Assembly (NCBI GenBank): GCA_937959115.1
Contig: CALGAW010000049.1
Span: 1 to 64,000 of the forward strand
Source of the DNA: an uncultured Saprospiraceae bacterium
GTDB taxonomy: Bacteria > Bacteroidota > Bacteroidia > Chitinophagales > Saprospiraceae
Length of the DNA stretch: 64,000 bases
Direction: 5' to 3'
This document shows, in pieces, positions 33,628 through 42,666 of this stretch; positions within the stretch are counted from its first letter, which is position 1; the number at the start of each line of letters is the position of its first letter. Under the pieces are notes generated by a model that did no database searches, was not told the DNA's origin, and saw only the letters and a program-made list of their open reading frames with translations. The position numbers and the translations under genes were made by a program.

Positions 33628-34545
33628 ATGAATATTTATTACCACCCCAACTACAATATTAGTCTGGGCTTCTTAGATCGTTTTCACCCGTTTGATGGAA
33701 GCAAATTTGGAAAGGTCTATAAAGAGATCAAAACGCTAGAAGGCATTACTATAAAACAACCAGCTCATCCAATTTCAGAAGCCTTGATCAATGAATTTGC
33801 AGATGATCAACTTCAGCAAAAGCTAACACAAAAGGATTATATACTAAAAGCATTAGAAGTACCACAAATGTCATTTCTTCCGCATTCAATCATTAAAAGC
33901 AGAATACTCAAGCCGATGCGGATTGCTGCTGCTGGCACTGTTGCTGCAGCTCATGATGCCTTAAATGGCACCAACTGTTGGAATATGGGTGGCGGTTATC
34001 ACCACGCCAGTCCACACGAATCGGAAGGGTTTTGCATATACAATGACATTGGTATTGCTATACAGCAATTACGTAAAGCAGGCACGGCTAAAGCCGATGA
34101 CCGATTTATTATACTTGACATCGATGCTCATCACGGTAATGGTAATGCGCGCACCTTCGGTGATGACTCTACGGTAGATTTGTTTGATATTTACAACAAT
34201 GAAGTCTACCCAAGCGATCCAACAACCAAGAGTAAAGTTAACATTAATATTCCGCTTCAATCTGGCACAAAAGGAGACGTCTATCTAAAAAAATTAGAAG
34301 CGGGACTCAACCAAGTTAAATCAGGTTACAAAATTGCTTTTGTAGTAGCTGGAACAGATGTGATAGACATTGATCCATTAGGTGCATTAGGCCTGAGTAT
34401 TCAAGACTGTATCACTAGGGATACAATGGTTGTAGAGCGGCTGATTGCCCTCAACATCCCTTTTGTATTTACAGGAGGGGGCGGCTATTCTGAGGGAAGT
34501 GCTAAATGTATTGCTGGCAGCTTGAAACAGTTGTACAAGTGTTAG
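33628..34545 (+). CDS. Histone-deacetylase-family zinc amidohydrolase
   Basis: A 305-residue HDAC/AcuC/AphA-family enzyme, closest in pattern to class IV (HDAC11-like) proteins. Core motifs are complete: GGGYHHASPHESEGFC with the His pair, IILDIDAHHGNGNARTF with the first zinc Asp and His, VAGTDVIDIDPLGALGLS with the second Asp, and the Gly-rich TGGGGY. The usual final Tyr is in GGGYSEG. In bacteria such enzymes deacetylate polyamines, acetoin-related or protein substrates. It is coupled to the HNH-like gene upstream, which may point to a DNA- or chromatin-related substrate, but that is speculation. Confidence 0.92.
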   Translation: MNIYYHPNYNISLGFLDRFHPFDGSKFGKVYKEIKTLEGITIKQPAHPISEALINEFADDQLQQKLTQKDYILKALEVPQMSFLPHSIIKSRILKPMRIAAAGTVAAAHDALNGTNCWNMGGGYHHASPHESEGFCIYNDIGIAIQQLRKAGTAKADDRFIILDIDAHHGNGNARTFGDDSTVDLFDIYNNEVYPSDPTTKSKVNINIPLQSGTKGDVYLKKLEAGLNQVKSGYKIAFVVAGTDVIDIDPLGALGLSIQDCITRDTMVVERLIALNIPFVFTGGGGYSEGSAKCIAGSLKQLYKC

Positions 34546-34655
34546 AACTGTCCTAGGTAACCTAATATAAGAGTTAATTGTATCCGCCTTGACATTCGTC
34601 GAAAAAAATCAACATCAAAAGTAAAAAATCAGTACATTGATGATTAAAAAAAGGA

Positions 34656-35393
34656 TTGAGCACCACCTTACATAAAAGAGAACAGCCGACATTGGGTGAA
34701 AGCCTGATGCCACCCATCTTGTTTATCATCTTTATTGCAACCATCGAAATCGTACAATCGCTTAACGGATGGAGCTTTACTACTTGGGGCTTATATCCTC
34801 GCAGATTCTCTGGTCTGATTGGTGTCTTGACTTCTCCCTTATTGCATTCTGGATATCCTCACCTCATTTCCAATAGTGTACCCTTTATTGTATTAGGAAC
34901 GATTACCCTTTACTTTTATCGGAAGGTCGCGGTTCCGGTTTTTGTGATTATCTATGTGTTGTCTGGGATTTCAGTTTGGCTTATCGCTCGTCCTAGTTAT
35001 CATATTGGACTGAGTGGTGTGGTGTATGGGCTAGTTTCGTTTGTATTTTGGGTAGGCGTATTCCGTCGCGACCGTGTATCTATTGTTCTCGCCTTGGTGG
35101 TCACCATCTTGTATAGTGGGATGTTTTTAGGCATATCACCAGACCAAGAAGGCATCTCTTGGGAAGGTCATTTGATGGGAGCATTCTCTGGCATCTACGC
35201 TGCTTTTTTGTTTCGAAATCAAATAGAAGCCTTAGAAAAAGATCGATATTCTTGGGAAGAAGAGGAAGAAGGAACCACCTATTTTTTACACCGAGATGTC
35301 TTCGAAAAAACGTTGCAACAACGACGTGACGAGCAAAAACTACAGCAACCTGATTTGCCATATTGGATTTCAACTAAGGATTGGGATGTTTAA
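34656..35393 (+). CDS. Rhomboid-family intramembrane serine protease
   Basis: A 245-residue membrane protein with six transmembrane helices. Catalytic Ser is in HIGLSGVVYGL (GxSG) and catalytic His in SWEGHLMGAFSG; HLISNSVPF matches the 'HlxxN' helix. A cytosolic C-terminal tail of about 55 acidic and charged residues (ALEKDRYSWEEEEEG) follows. The start is probably the TTG at 34656, since Bacteroidota homologues carry about 15-20 residues before the first helix; the next choice, ATG 34707, would cut into it. Substrates unknown. Confidence 0.9.
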   Translation: MSTTLHKREQPTLGESLMPPILFIIFIATIEIVQSLNGWSFTTWGLYPRRFSGLIGVLTSPLLHSGYPHLISNSVPFIVLGTITLYFYRKVAVPVFVIIYVLSGISVWLIARPSYHIGLSGVVYGLVSFVFWVGVFRRDRVSIVLALVVTILYSGMFLGISPDQEGISWEGHLMGAFSGIYAAFLFRNQIEALEKDRYSWEEEEEGTTYFLHRDVFEKTLQQRRDEQKLQQPDLPYWISTKDWDV

Positions 35394-35452
35394 AAAAGAT
35401 TCGTATCCGTGCCAACATTTATTAGGTACTAAACGGAGAGGTTACTTACCAC

Positions 35453-35487
35453 TATTAATCATCGAATAAAAGACATATGGACTCGAA
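35453..35487 (+). repeat. Copy 1 of a dispersed intergenic repeat
   Basis: The segment TATTAATCATC, then GAAT, then AAAAGACATATGGACTCGAA recurs at 49032-49062 as TATTAATTATC plus AAAAGACGTATAGACTCGAA. Apart from a 4-base insertion there are only three differences in 31 bases. Both copies lie in gaps just before or after genes. Nature unknown. Confidence 0.45.
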
Positions 35488-35528
35488 CATTAACGGAATG
35501 AAATTCCTAATTAACCATAATATTTCCC

Positions 35529-35536
35529 TATTTTTG
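35529..35536 (+). promoter_or_regulatory. -7 promoter box of the amidohydrolase-like gene
   Basis: TATTTTTG fits TAnnTTTG exactly, 17 bases before the ATG at 35554. No convincing -33 TTTG lies at the right distance. Confidence 0.45.
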
Positions 35537-35553
35537 AGAACAATCAAAATAAT

Positions 35554-36846
35554 ATGAGAAATATAGTACTCACACTTGTGCTTTGTAGTGTTACGTTCCT
35601 TGCATTTAGCCAACAGACACCAGCAAAAAAGCAAACAGAGGCCATCTTAATTCTGAATGCTACTGCGCACCTTGGTACTGGTGAAGTCATTGAAAACAGT
35701 GCGATCGGTTTTGTAGATGGGAAAATCACATTGATTGGTGATGCACGCACAATTAGAATTGATCAAAGTGCTTACAAACAAGTCATTCAGGCTTCAGGCA
35801 AACATGTTTATCCTGGGTTTATCGCACCTGATACACAGATTGGATTAATTGAAGTTGATGCCGTTCGAGCAACTAGAGATGACCGAGAGGTGGGACAGTT
35901 TAATCCGAATATCCGTTCTATTATTTCTTATAACACAGATTCAAAGGTGACGCCAACGATTCGCTCAAACGGAGTGCTAATGGCACAGATCACACCAAAA
36001 GGAAGCATCATGCCAGGCCAAACTAGTGTCGTCCAACTTGATGCTTGGAATTGGGAAGATGCTGCATACAAAACAGATGGAGGGATAAAGCTGATGTGGC
36101 CAAATAGCTTTTCTACAAGTGGCTGGTGGGCGAATCCGGGACCAACAAAAGAAAACAATAAATACCAAGACGGCGTTGATAAGATTAAAACATACTTCAA
36201 AGAAGCGCAAGCATATAACAACTCAGTTTCTCACCCTGTCAAAAACTTGAAGTTTGAAGCAATGCGTCGTTTGTTTTCAAAAGAAAAAACATTGTTCGTA
36301 AGTGTCAATAACTCAATGGGAATAATGGATGTTGCACACTTTGCCGAAGAATTCGGACTGAATGTCGTCGTTGTAGGAGGCGCAGATGCATGGATGAATG
36401 CTGACTTCTTGAAAGAACGAAACATTCCAGTTATCCTTACCCAAACACAACGGTTACCAAATCGTCAGGATGCCGATATTGATCAACCGTTTAAAACACC
36501 AAAACTGTTACGTGAAGCAGGGATTGATTTCTGCTTTTCTATGGGCGGTGCTTGGGAGCAACGCAACCTTGTTTTTCAAGCAGGACAAGCCGTTAGCTAT
36601 GGGCTAGATTATGAGCAAGCAGTAAAAAGCTTGACCCTAAATACTGCTAGAATACTAGGGATAGACAAGACAACGGGATCACTAGAATCTGGCAAGGACG
36701 CTACATTATTTATCAGTGCAGGTGATGCCTTAGACATGCGGACTTGCAATGTGGAAACTGCGTTTATTCAAGGACGTCAAATTGACTTAGACAACAAGCA
36801 AAAAGCCTTATATCGCAAGTTTAAAGAGAAGTATGATAGTGAGTAG
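35554..36846 (+). CDS. Secreted amidohydrolase-like protein lacking metal ligands
   Basis: A 430-residue protein with a signal peptide (1-19) and the overall imidazolonepropionase/amidohydrolase layout: an N-terminal beta-sandwich (LILNATAHLGTGEVIENSAI), a TIM-barrel middle, and the closing segment ARILGIDKTTGSLESGKDATL typical of the superfamily. The metal-binding HxH that should follow 'PGfiD.HtH' reads VYPGFIAPDTQIGLIEV, and no obvious His replaces the later ligands. It is therefore probably a non-catalytic or changed-function member. Similar His-poor paralogues are common in Bacteroidota next to an intact one; no partner is in this window. Confidence 0.85.
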   Translation: MRNIVLTLVLCSVTFLAFSQQTPAKKQTEAILILNATAHLGTGEVIENSAIGFVDGKITLIGDARTIRIDQSAYKQVIQASGKHVYPGFIAPDTQIGLIEVDAVRATRDDREVGQFNPNIRSIISYNTDSKVTPTIRSNGVLMAQITPKGSIMPGQTSVVQLDAWNWEDAAYKTDGGIKLMWPNSFSTSGWWANPGPTKENNKYQDGVDKIKTYFKEAQAYNNSVSHPVKNLKFEAMRRLFSKEKTLFVSVNNSMGIMDVAHFAEEFGLNVVVVGGADAWMNADFLKERNIPVILTQTQRLPNRQDADIDQPFKTPKLLREAGIDFCFSMGGAWEQRNLVFQAGQAVSYGLDYEQAVKSLTLNTARILGIDKTTGSLESGKDATLFISAGDALDMRTCNVETAFIQGRQIDLDNKQKALYRKFKEKYDSE

Positions 36847-36924
36847 GTGTTCAGTGCTTAGTAGCATTTTGTCTCCAACACTTGAGTTTCTCCTTCTTAT
36901 TTTTATACGTCAAGTAAACATGTA

Positions 36925-37785
36925 CTATTCCATTTTACGCATAAGGCCTTCTTGCATTACAGTAGCCACTAGTTCTCCCTGTTGATTAAAGATACTGCCA
37001 TACCCTAAGCCTCTTGAATTTGAAGCGTTTGGGCTATTAATCACATACAGCAACCAGTCATTCAAATCAACTGCCCTGTGAAACCACATTGCGTGATCAA
37101 GACTTGCCAAAAACAGTTTATTCAAGTTGACAGATGTTTGATGCGGATAGAGAGCCGTGATCAGCAAATCGTAATCCGAGGCAAATGCTAGAAGCTGATG
37201 GTGCATCGGTAAGGGCAGGTCAAGCGTTTCAGTTGTCTTCATCCACACTTTCCGCTGAGGATTGCCTGGAATCGAGTTGTCGAAAGAAAACATGTCTATT
37301 GGCTTGAAGATGATCGCATCTTGTGCTCTTGACTTTATCTTTTTGTATAAGGAAGGCGCAAAATCTTTGACCACCTCGGCTTGTTCCATATCTGTTTTTA
37401 CTTCGTCTGGATGTTCTGCCTCTGGCTTCTGAGGTTGATGGTTGAGTCCTGGCTGTATCAATTGAAAGGAAGCGGCCAACACGAATATTGCTTTTCCGTT
37501 TTGACTTGCAGTTACTCTTCGAGTGGTGAAACTGCCTCCGTCTCGAATGGTTTCTACTTGATAGATAATTGGTTTACTGATATCACCAGTTAGAACGAAA
37601 TATCCGTGCAGAGAATGCGCAATCCGGTCTTCCGGTACGGTTCTGTAAGCAGCATGCAACGCTTGGCCAAGTACCTGACCACCGTAGACTCTTCCCCAGG
37701 GTGTCTTGTAATTCTGTCCTCGAAACAGACAGGTATCAATTTGTTCTAGCGTGATGAGATCTACTAATGCTTGAAGGCTTTCCAC
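36925..37785 (-). CDS. tesB: Acyl-CoA thioesterase II
   Basis: A 286-residue double hot-dog thioesterase that hydrolyses medium and long acyl-CoA. Family marks are clear: RVYGGQVLGQALHAA, HSLHGYFVLTGD, and the catalytic residues Asp in FASDYDLL, Thr/Ser region SLDHAMWFHR and Gln in MQEGLMR. Length equals E. coli TesB (286). The start is a GTG at 37785, since an in-frame stop (shared with the upstream gene end) prevents an earlier one. It follows a lipoprotein gene by six bases. Confidence 0.95.
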   Translation of the reverse strand: MESLQALVDLITLEQIDTCLFRGQNYKTPWGRVYGGQVLGQALHAAYRTVPEDRIAHSLHGYFVLTGDISKPIIYQVETIRDGGSFTTRRVTASQNGKAIFVLAASFQLIQPGLNHQPQKPEAEHPDEVKTDMEQAEVVKDFAPSLYKKIKSRAQDAIIFKPIDMFSFDNSIPGNPQRKVWMKTTETLDLPLPMHHQLLAFASDYDLLITALYPHQTSVNLNKLFLASLDHAMWFHRAVDLNDWLLYVINSPNASNSRGLGYGSIFNQQGELVATVMQEGLMRKME

Positions 37786-37791
37786 AGTAAG

Positions 37792-38367
37792 TTATTTGTT
37801 GTTTGTTAAGGATAAACCCAGTACACGTTGCAGTTCTTCGATTTGCTCTTCCTCTGTGTAAGGGCTTTTCATTTTATGATATTTTCCAAATTTTAAATGA
37901 TGCATTTTCTGAAGGTATTTCACAAAAATATAATTGGTAAAATATCCCTTCTTGAAAGCCTGAAACAGAACAGAAAAATGTTTCGATTGTTCATCAAAAT
38001 CACCACCATGCTCAATCACTGTAATCGGAACCGCTGTTAAATTTAAACTGACATCAAACGGTTTGGGATGCCCATACATTTCAATATACCGGTCTATTTT
38101 TTTATAATTCTCTCGATCCAGTTTCGAACGATTATCCATAAAATCTTTGTATTCCTTAGTATCAATCCCCTTCACTCTCAATTCATCTTCTTGTCCTTTA
38201 CGGAATTGTTGATCGATGACTAGAATCTTCGTCAAGTAGCTTCTTTTTTGTTCATTTGTTTCAAGCGCTTTTAATTCTTTATCAATAGCAGCGTACTTGC
38301 CTGACCCACCTGATTCACAAGCAGTGAACGCAAGTATTGCAAAAAGGATAAGGGTTAGATTTTTCAT
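37792..38367 (-). CDS. Lipoprotein of unknown function
   Basis: A 191-residue lipoprotein: signal MKNLTLILFAILAFTACESG with lipobox FTAC, then a Gly/Ser spacer and a mostly helical, charged body (KYAAIDKELKALETNEQKRS, KKIDRYIEMYGHPKPFD, YIFVKYLQKMHHLKFGKY). The 'YGHP' and the two-His helix resemble small Bacteroidota periplasmic proteins annotated as hypothetical. The start at 38367 is used because an upstream in-frame Met (38391) lies before the predicted transcription start. It is the first gene of a two-gene unit with tesB; a link to lipid metabolism is possible but unproven. Confidence 0.7.
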   Translation of the reverse strand: MKNLTLILFAILAFTACESGGSGKYAAIDKELKALETNEQKRSYLTKILVIDQQFRKGQEDELRVKGIDTKEYKDFMDNRSKLDRENYKKIDRYIEMYGHPKPFDVSLNLTAVPITVIEHGGDFDEQSKHFSVLFQAFKKGYFTNYIFVKYLQKMHHLKFGKYHKMKSPYTEEEQIEELQRVLGLSLTNNK

Positions 38368-38388
38368 AGGTAAATGGTCAATTTTGAA

Positions 38389-38420
38389 CAAATATATTGA
38401 TTTAAGCTTCCAACTTCAAA
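38389..38420 (-). promoter_or_regulatory. Strong Bacteroidota promoter inside the mqo 3' end
   Basis: Minus strand: TTTG (38420-38417), 20-base spacer, TATATTTG (38396-38389), then about 21 bases to the ATG at 38367. Both elements are perfect and the spacing matches the operon promoter at 5593-5624. It overlaps the last codons of mqo. Confidence 0.6.
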
Positions 38421-39889
38421 ATACGAGTTGTCCGTTCTCGGGTTTTCCGACACAGTTTTGGATTATAGATAAGAGATTGCCCATAGCTAGGAATGAGTTG
38501 CTTGATTTTCTCTTGCCAGTCTTTTGTTGCCATCTCCTCAGCAAAGCATTGTTGTAGGACGTTCAGCATAATAGAGACTGAGGTAGACGCGCCAGGACTT
38601 GCCCCAAGCAATGCCGCCAATGTTCCTTTAGCATTTTTGACAATCTCTGTTCCGAATTTTAGTTGGCCACCTTCTTTCTTATCTTTCTTGATGATCTGAA
38701 CGCGCTGTCCAGCAATTTCCAGTTCCCAATCTTCTATTTTTGCTTCAGGCAAGTAAGCTTTTAGTGTATTAAATCGGTCTTCATGTGACTGCATCACTTG
38801 CTTGATGAGGTACTTGGTTAAATCAATGTTTTGTACTCCAGCAGCAAGCATTGGCCAAATGTTATGCATCTCAATGGATAATGGTAAATCTAGATAAGAA
38901 CCATTCTTTAAAAACTTTGTGGAAAATCCAGCGTAAGGACCAAACAGCAATGACTTTTTCCCACCCATCATTCTAGTATCAAGATGTGGTGTTGACATTG
39001 GAGGAGAGCCAGGACCAGCTTTACCATATACCTTTGCTTCGTGTTGTGCAATGACGGATTCATTGTTACACTTTAGCCATTGTCCACTCACAGGGAAGCC
39101 ACCATAGCCACGACCTTCAGGAATATCCGTCTTTTCCAACAATGGCAATGCGCCTCCACCTGCTCCAATAAACACGAAGTCGGCTGTAATCTGTTTTTCT
39201 TCTTTTGTACGAAGGTCTTCCATGTCGATTTGCCATTTTCCGTCCTTGAGTTCTGTCAAATCTTGTACCTCGTGTCCTAGGAACAAGGTAATTCCATTGG
39301 AAGCTTCCAGGTATTTAATCATGGCTCTTGTGATTGCACCAAAGTTGACATCGGTGCCAATCTCCATTCGAGTAGCGGCTACCTTTTGTTTTGGATCGCG
39401 ACCATTCATCATCAATGGAATCCACTCCTTTATTTGTTGGTTTTCTTCTGAGTACATCATGTCTTCAAACAACGAATAGCAACGCATTGACTGATGTCTA
39501 GTCTTTAAGAATTCAATGTTCGCCTCACCCCAAACCAGACTCATGTGGTCAATATCATTGATGAAGGGATGCTCCGTTTTTATGAGTTCATTTTCAAGAA
39601 GATAAGCCCAAAACTGCTTAGATGTTTCAAAGGATTCTCCTACCCGTATGGCCTTAGATAAATCGACACTTCCGTCTTCCCGCTGAGCGGTGTAATTCAG
39701 TTCACAGAAGGAGGAGTGGCCGGTTCCTGCATTGTTCCAGGCATCTGAGCTTTCTGCACCGACTTTATCAAGGCGTTCATAGATGTGTATGGTGGCATCT
39801 GGCATAAGCTGTTTTAGATAGACACCAAGCGTAGCACTCATGATCCCGGCTCCAATAAGTACTATTTCTGGATGATTTGCTGTACCCAT
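38402..39889 (-). CDS. mqo: Malate:quinone oxidoreductase
   Basis: A 495-residue FAD enzyme that oxidises malate to oxaloacetate and passes electrons to the quinone pool at the inner face of the membrane. The dinucleotide fold PEIVLIGAGIMSATLGVYLK opens the protein, followed by DKVGAESSDAWNNAGTGHSS, GTDVNFGAITRAM, FVFIGAGGGALPLLE and GFPVSGQWLKC, all typical of Mqo. Length is normal. The start is ATG 39889; an upstream in-frame start would add 15 residues before the FAD fold. It replaces or supplements NAD malate dehydrogenase in the TCA cycle. Confidence 0.95.
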   Translation of the reverse strand: MGTANHPEIVLIGAGIMSATLGVYLKQLMPDATIHIYERLDKVGAESSDAWNNAGTGHSSFCELNYTAQREDGSVDLSKAIRVGESFETSKQFWAYLLENELIKTEHPFINDIDHMSLVWGEANIEFLKTRHQSMRCYSLFEDMMYSEENQQIKEWIPLMMNGRDPKQKVAATRMEIGTDVNFGAITRAMIKYLEASNGITLFLGHEVQDLTELKDGKWQIDMEDLRTKEEKQITADFVFIGAGGGALPLLEKTDIPEGRGYGGFPVSGQWLKCNNESVIAQHEAKVYGKAGPGSPPMSTPHLDTRMMGGKKSLLFGPYAGFSTKFLKNGSYLDLPLSIEMHNIWPMLAAGVQNIDLTKYLIKQVMQSHEDRFNTLKAYLPEAKIEDWELEIAGQRVQIIKKDKKEGGQLKFGTEIVKNAKGTLAALLGASPGASTSVSIMLNVLQQCFAEEMATKDWQEKIKQLIPSYGQSLIYNPKLCRKTRERTTRILKLEA

Positions 39890-40073
39890 AATCGTTAAAT
39901 TTGGTGCAATATAAATATTATTTTTACGAACCAATCGAACGGACTCGAATCCTAGTAAATTCTATAGTAGCATTTTTGCTAAAATGGGTGTAAAACATTG
40001 AATTTAGGATTAAAGATGTTTATGATATTTATAGTGGTCTCGCATGAATACAAATTAATTACTATATTGAAGT

Positions 40074-41021
40074 ATGGGTCACAACCACGATAAGCACGAA
40101 TGTTCGCATGACAATCATGACCACCATCACCATCATGGGCCGGGTCATCATCACCATCATGGAACGTCCAACATTAAAGTGGCCTTTTTCTTAAATCTAG
40201 TGTTTACGATTATTGAATTGATTGGAGGTGTGCTGACAAACAGTGTCGCGATCTTATCCGATGCTGTCCATGATTTGGGGGATTCGTTGTCGCTTGGCTT
40301 GGCTTGGTATTTCCAAAAGCTATCTAACAAGAAGGGAGATGTGCGTTATACCTATGGTTATCGTAGGTTTTCATTGTTGGGGGCAATTGTAAACTCTATA
40401 ATTTTAGCCGCGGGTTCTACCTTTGTATTAACTAGAGCAATTCCTAGGTTGTTTGCACCTGAACAGACACATGCAGAAGGGATGTTTTTGCTAGCGATCT
40501 TGGGTGTGCTGTTTAACGGTGCTGCCCTCTTTCGTTTGAAGAAGGGGGACTCACTAAACGAAAAAGCTGTTGCCTTGCATTTAATGGAAGATGTGCTAGG
40601 CTGGGTTGCGGTGCTGGTCGGCTCGGTGGTCATTTATTTTACTGGATGGATGATCCTTGATCCCATTTTGTCGATCCTGATCATGGGATATATTATTTAC
40701 AACATTTACCGTAATCTTAAGGAGACAATACTTATAATTTTGCAAAGGGTTCCTCATGGCATCAGTACCGAAGAACTCAAGGAGATTTTGATGGGGCAGG
40801 AAGGTGTTTCCGGAGTGCATGAATTGCATGTCTGGTCAATGGATGGCTCTTATAACGTGATGAGTGTTCACTTAGTGCTGGATAGGGAAGATTATACCAT
40901 GAGTCAGGTTACTGAGATCAAGCAACGGGTTCGGGATTCTTTGTCGTCGTTTCCCATTCATCATATCACTATTGCTACGGAGTCTTTAGAGGAGGATTGT
41001 AATTTGGTGGATAATTGTTGA
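40074..41021 (+). CDS. Cation diffusion facilitator (CzcD/ZitB-like) metal exporter
   Basis: A 315-residue CDF transporter with six transmembrane helices and a C-terminal cytosolic domain. The first 30 residues are strongly His-rich (HDHHHHHGPGHHHHH), a metal-sensing or buffering segment. Transport-site residues are visible in helix 2, LSDAVHDLGDSLSLG (DxxxD/HD), and in helix 5, LHLMEDVLGWVAVL (HxxxD). GVHELHVWSMDG in the tail is the family's cytosolic motif. Zinc is the likely substrate, with proton antiport. A TATATTG box lies 4 bases before the ATG, near-leaderless but with a weaker -7 match. Confidence 0.93.
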   Translation: MGHNHDKHECSHDNHDHHHHHGPGHHHHHGTSNIKVAFFLNLVFTIIELIGGVLTNSVAILSDAVHDLGDSLSLGLAWYFQKLSNKKGDVRYTYGYRRFSLLGAIVNSIILAAGSTFVLTRAIPRLFAPEQTHAEGMFLLAILGVLFNGAALFRLKKGDSLNEKAVALHLMEDVLGWVAVLVGSVVIYFTGWMILDPILSILIMGYIIYNIYRNLKETILIILQRVPHGISTEELKEILMGQEGVSGVHELHVWSMDGSYNVMSVHLVLDREDYTMSQVTEIKQRVRDSLSSFPIHHITIATESLEEDCNLVDNC

Positions 41022-41114
41022 TTATAATCGGAGTCAATTATTATTCAAAATAAACTTTCAGTAAATATTGAAAGTTTAGAAAGTTTTATTTAACTTGTAG
41101 ATAAAACAAGTACT

Positions 41115-41555
41115 ATGAACCATTTGATCCGATTTCTACGAATTGATTTGACCATTCAAGTTTTATTGATTGGTCTCGCTATGGTAACTGCAATCTTTCT
41201 TTTTCCTTTGATGATTACAATGCCATTACTTGGAATTTGGCAGATTATTAGCGCGCTCGTTGCTTATTCTTACCTTCGAGATAAAAAGCATAGAGATTAC
41301 TTAATCGCGTGTGCAATAGTGCTTAGTTCAATGGTGGTTTCTACGACAATTGACTTGAACTATAAACCTGAAACATCAGTTTATGCTATCATCTTTTTAG
41401 TAATACCAACAATAATGGCATTCTGGTATGCCAATTTAACGAGTATAACAAAAAAGGAACTAATTCTTAAATATGGCGATCTTGTAGTGACGAGGCCGAA
41501 ACAAAAGAAAGGAGAACAGGAGAATATTCTAGATGATGAGTTGATGTGGGTTTAA
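41115..41555 (+). CDS. Small multi-pass membrane protein of unknown function
   Basis: A 146-residue protein with four predicted membrane helices (about 14-32, 37-55, 63-81, 88-105), then a charged cytosolic tail (KKELILKYGDLVVTRPKQKK) ending acidic. I do not recognise a family. It lies between the CDF exporter and the polyprenyl synthase on the same strand, with about 90 bases on each side, so it is probably its own unit. Hydrophobicity pattern and codon use make it a convincing gene. Confidence 0.65.
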   Translation: MNHLIRFLRIDLTIQVLLIGLAMVTAIFLFPLMITMPLLGIWQIISALVAYSYLRDKKHRDYLIACAIVLSSMVVSTTIDLNYKPETSVYAIIFLVIPTIMAFWYANLTSITKKELILKYGDLVVTRPKQKKGEQENILDDELMWV

Positions 41556-41614
41556 TATTTAATCCATTAATGAATATTAAGAATTTGACGATTTAATAAT
41601 TAATAAAATAACCG

Positions 41615-41622
41615 TACTTTTG
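41615..41622 (+). promoter_or_regulatory. -7 promoter box of the polyprenyl synthase gene
   Basis: TACTTTTG, an exact match to TAnnTTTG, 18 bases before the ATG at 41641. TTTA at 41592-41595 lies 19 bases upstream as a weak -33 element. Confidence 0.5.
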
Positions 41623-41640
41623 TCTATCAACTAACCGTAA

Positions 41641-42639
41641 ATGGAGCAACCGAAAACAGTAATATCAGTGGCATCGTTAAAAGAGATCAAGGCTCCGATT
41701 CGGGACGAACTTGCTTTGTTTGAGGACAAGTTTAAAGCTGCGATGGAAAGTGACACCCCACTCCTTGATAGAATCAGCCGATATATCGTAAAACGCAAGG
41801 GGAAACAGGTGCGACCAATGTTCGTTTTTCTCTGTGCAAAGCTCAATGGCGAAGTGAATGAAAGCACCTACAACGCTGCTTCTCTTGTGGAGTTGCTGCA
41901 TACCGCTACACTAGTACATGATGATGTTGTAGATGAGTCTTACGAACGACGAGGGTTCTTCTCCTTAAAGGCCCTGTGGGGAAGCAAAGTTGCGGTATTG
42001 GTTGGTGATTATCTGCTTTCAAGAGGATTACTACTTGCGCTAGACAATAACGAGCACCACCTACTTCAAATCCTTTCTGGCGCAGTAAAAGAAATGAGTG
42101 AAGGCGAACTTCTGCAACTAGAAAAAGCACGCCGCCTTGATATTAAAGAAGATGTCTATTATCAGATCATAAGAAAGAAGACGGCCTCCTTGATTGCTTC
42201 TTCCTGTAAAGCGGGATTAGCAACCACTTCTTCCAACAAGGAGGACCTTGAGAAAATCAGAAAATTTGGTAATTACATCGGCATCGCCTTTCAGATCAGA
42301 GATGACTTACTCGACTTTGGGAGTGAAGATATCGGCAAACCTGTCGGTGGAGACATCAAGGAAAAAAAGATGACACTACCTTTGATCTACGCACTCAACC
42401 AATGCTCTAAAGCCGAAAAGCGTAAAGTGATCAACATCATCAAAAACAACAGTAAAGACCAAGCAAAAGTGGCTTATGTGATTGATTTTGTTAGAAATAG
42501 CGGTGGCATTGAATACAGCCAACAAGCGATGTACGATTATCGAACAAAAGCCTTTGAGTTATTGCACACCTTCCCTCTTAGTCCTGCTAGGGAATCTCTA
42601 GAACAGTTGGTTACGTTTGTGACGGAGCGTAAGAAGTAG
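41641..42639 (+). CDS. Long-chain polyprenyl diphosphate synthase (IspB-like)
   Basis: A 332-residue trans-isoprenyl diphosphate synthase. First Asp-rich motif LVHDDVVDESYERRG, second motif FQIRDDLLDFGSEDIGKPVG, KRKGKQVRPMFVFL for substrate binding, and EGELLQLEKA. The small residues before the first DDxxD and the overall length suit an octaprenyl-type enzyme that makes the side chain of menaquinone, which would fit the quinone-linked mqo nearby. It stands alone with its own promoter. Confidence 0.92.
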   Translation: MEQPKTVISVASLKEIKAPIRDELALFEDKFKAAMESDTPLLDRISRYIVKRKGKQVRPMFVFLCAKLNGEVNESTYNAASLVELLHTATLVHDDVVDESYERRGFFSLKALWGSKVAVLVGDYLLSRGLLLALDNNEHHLLQILSGAVKEMSEGELLQLEKARRLDIKEDVYYQIIRKKTASLIASSCKAGLATTSSNKEDLEKIRKFGNYIGIAFQIRDDLLDFGSEDIGKPVGGDIKEKKMTLPLIYALNQCSKAEKRKVINIIKNNSKDQAKVAYVIDFVRNSGGIEYSQQAMYDYRTKAFELLHTFPLSPARESLEQLVTFVTERKK

Positions 42640-42666
42640 ATCGTAATGGTTGCCCTTTGATTTGTA

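Noticed and set aside
40074-40165. His-rich N-terminus of the CDF gene as an artificial tag
   Set aside because: Natural CDF exporters often carry such His-rich metal-binding segments; it is irregular and mixed with Asp, Gly and Asn.
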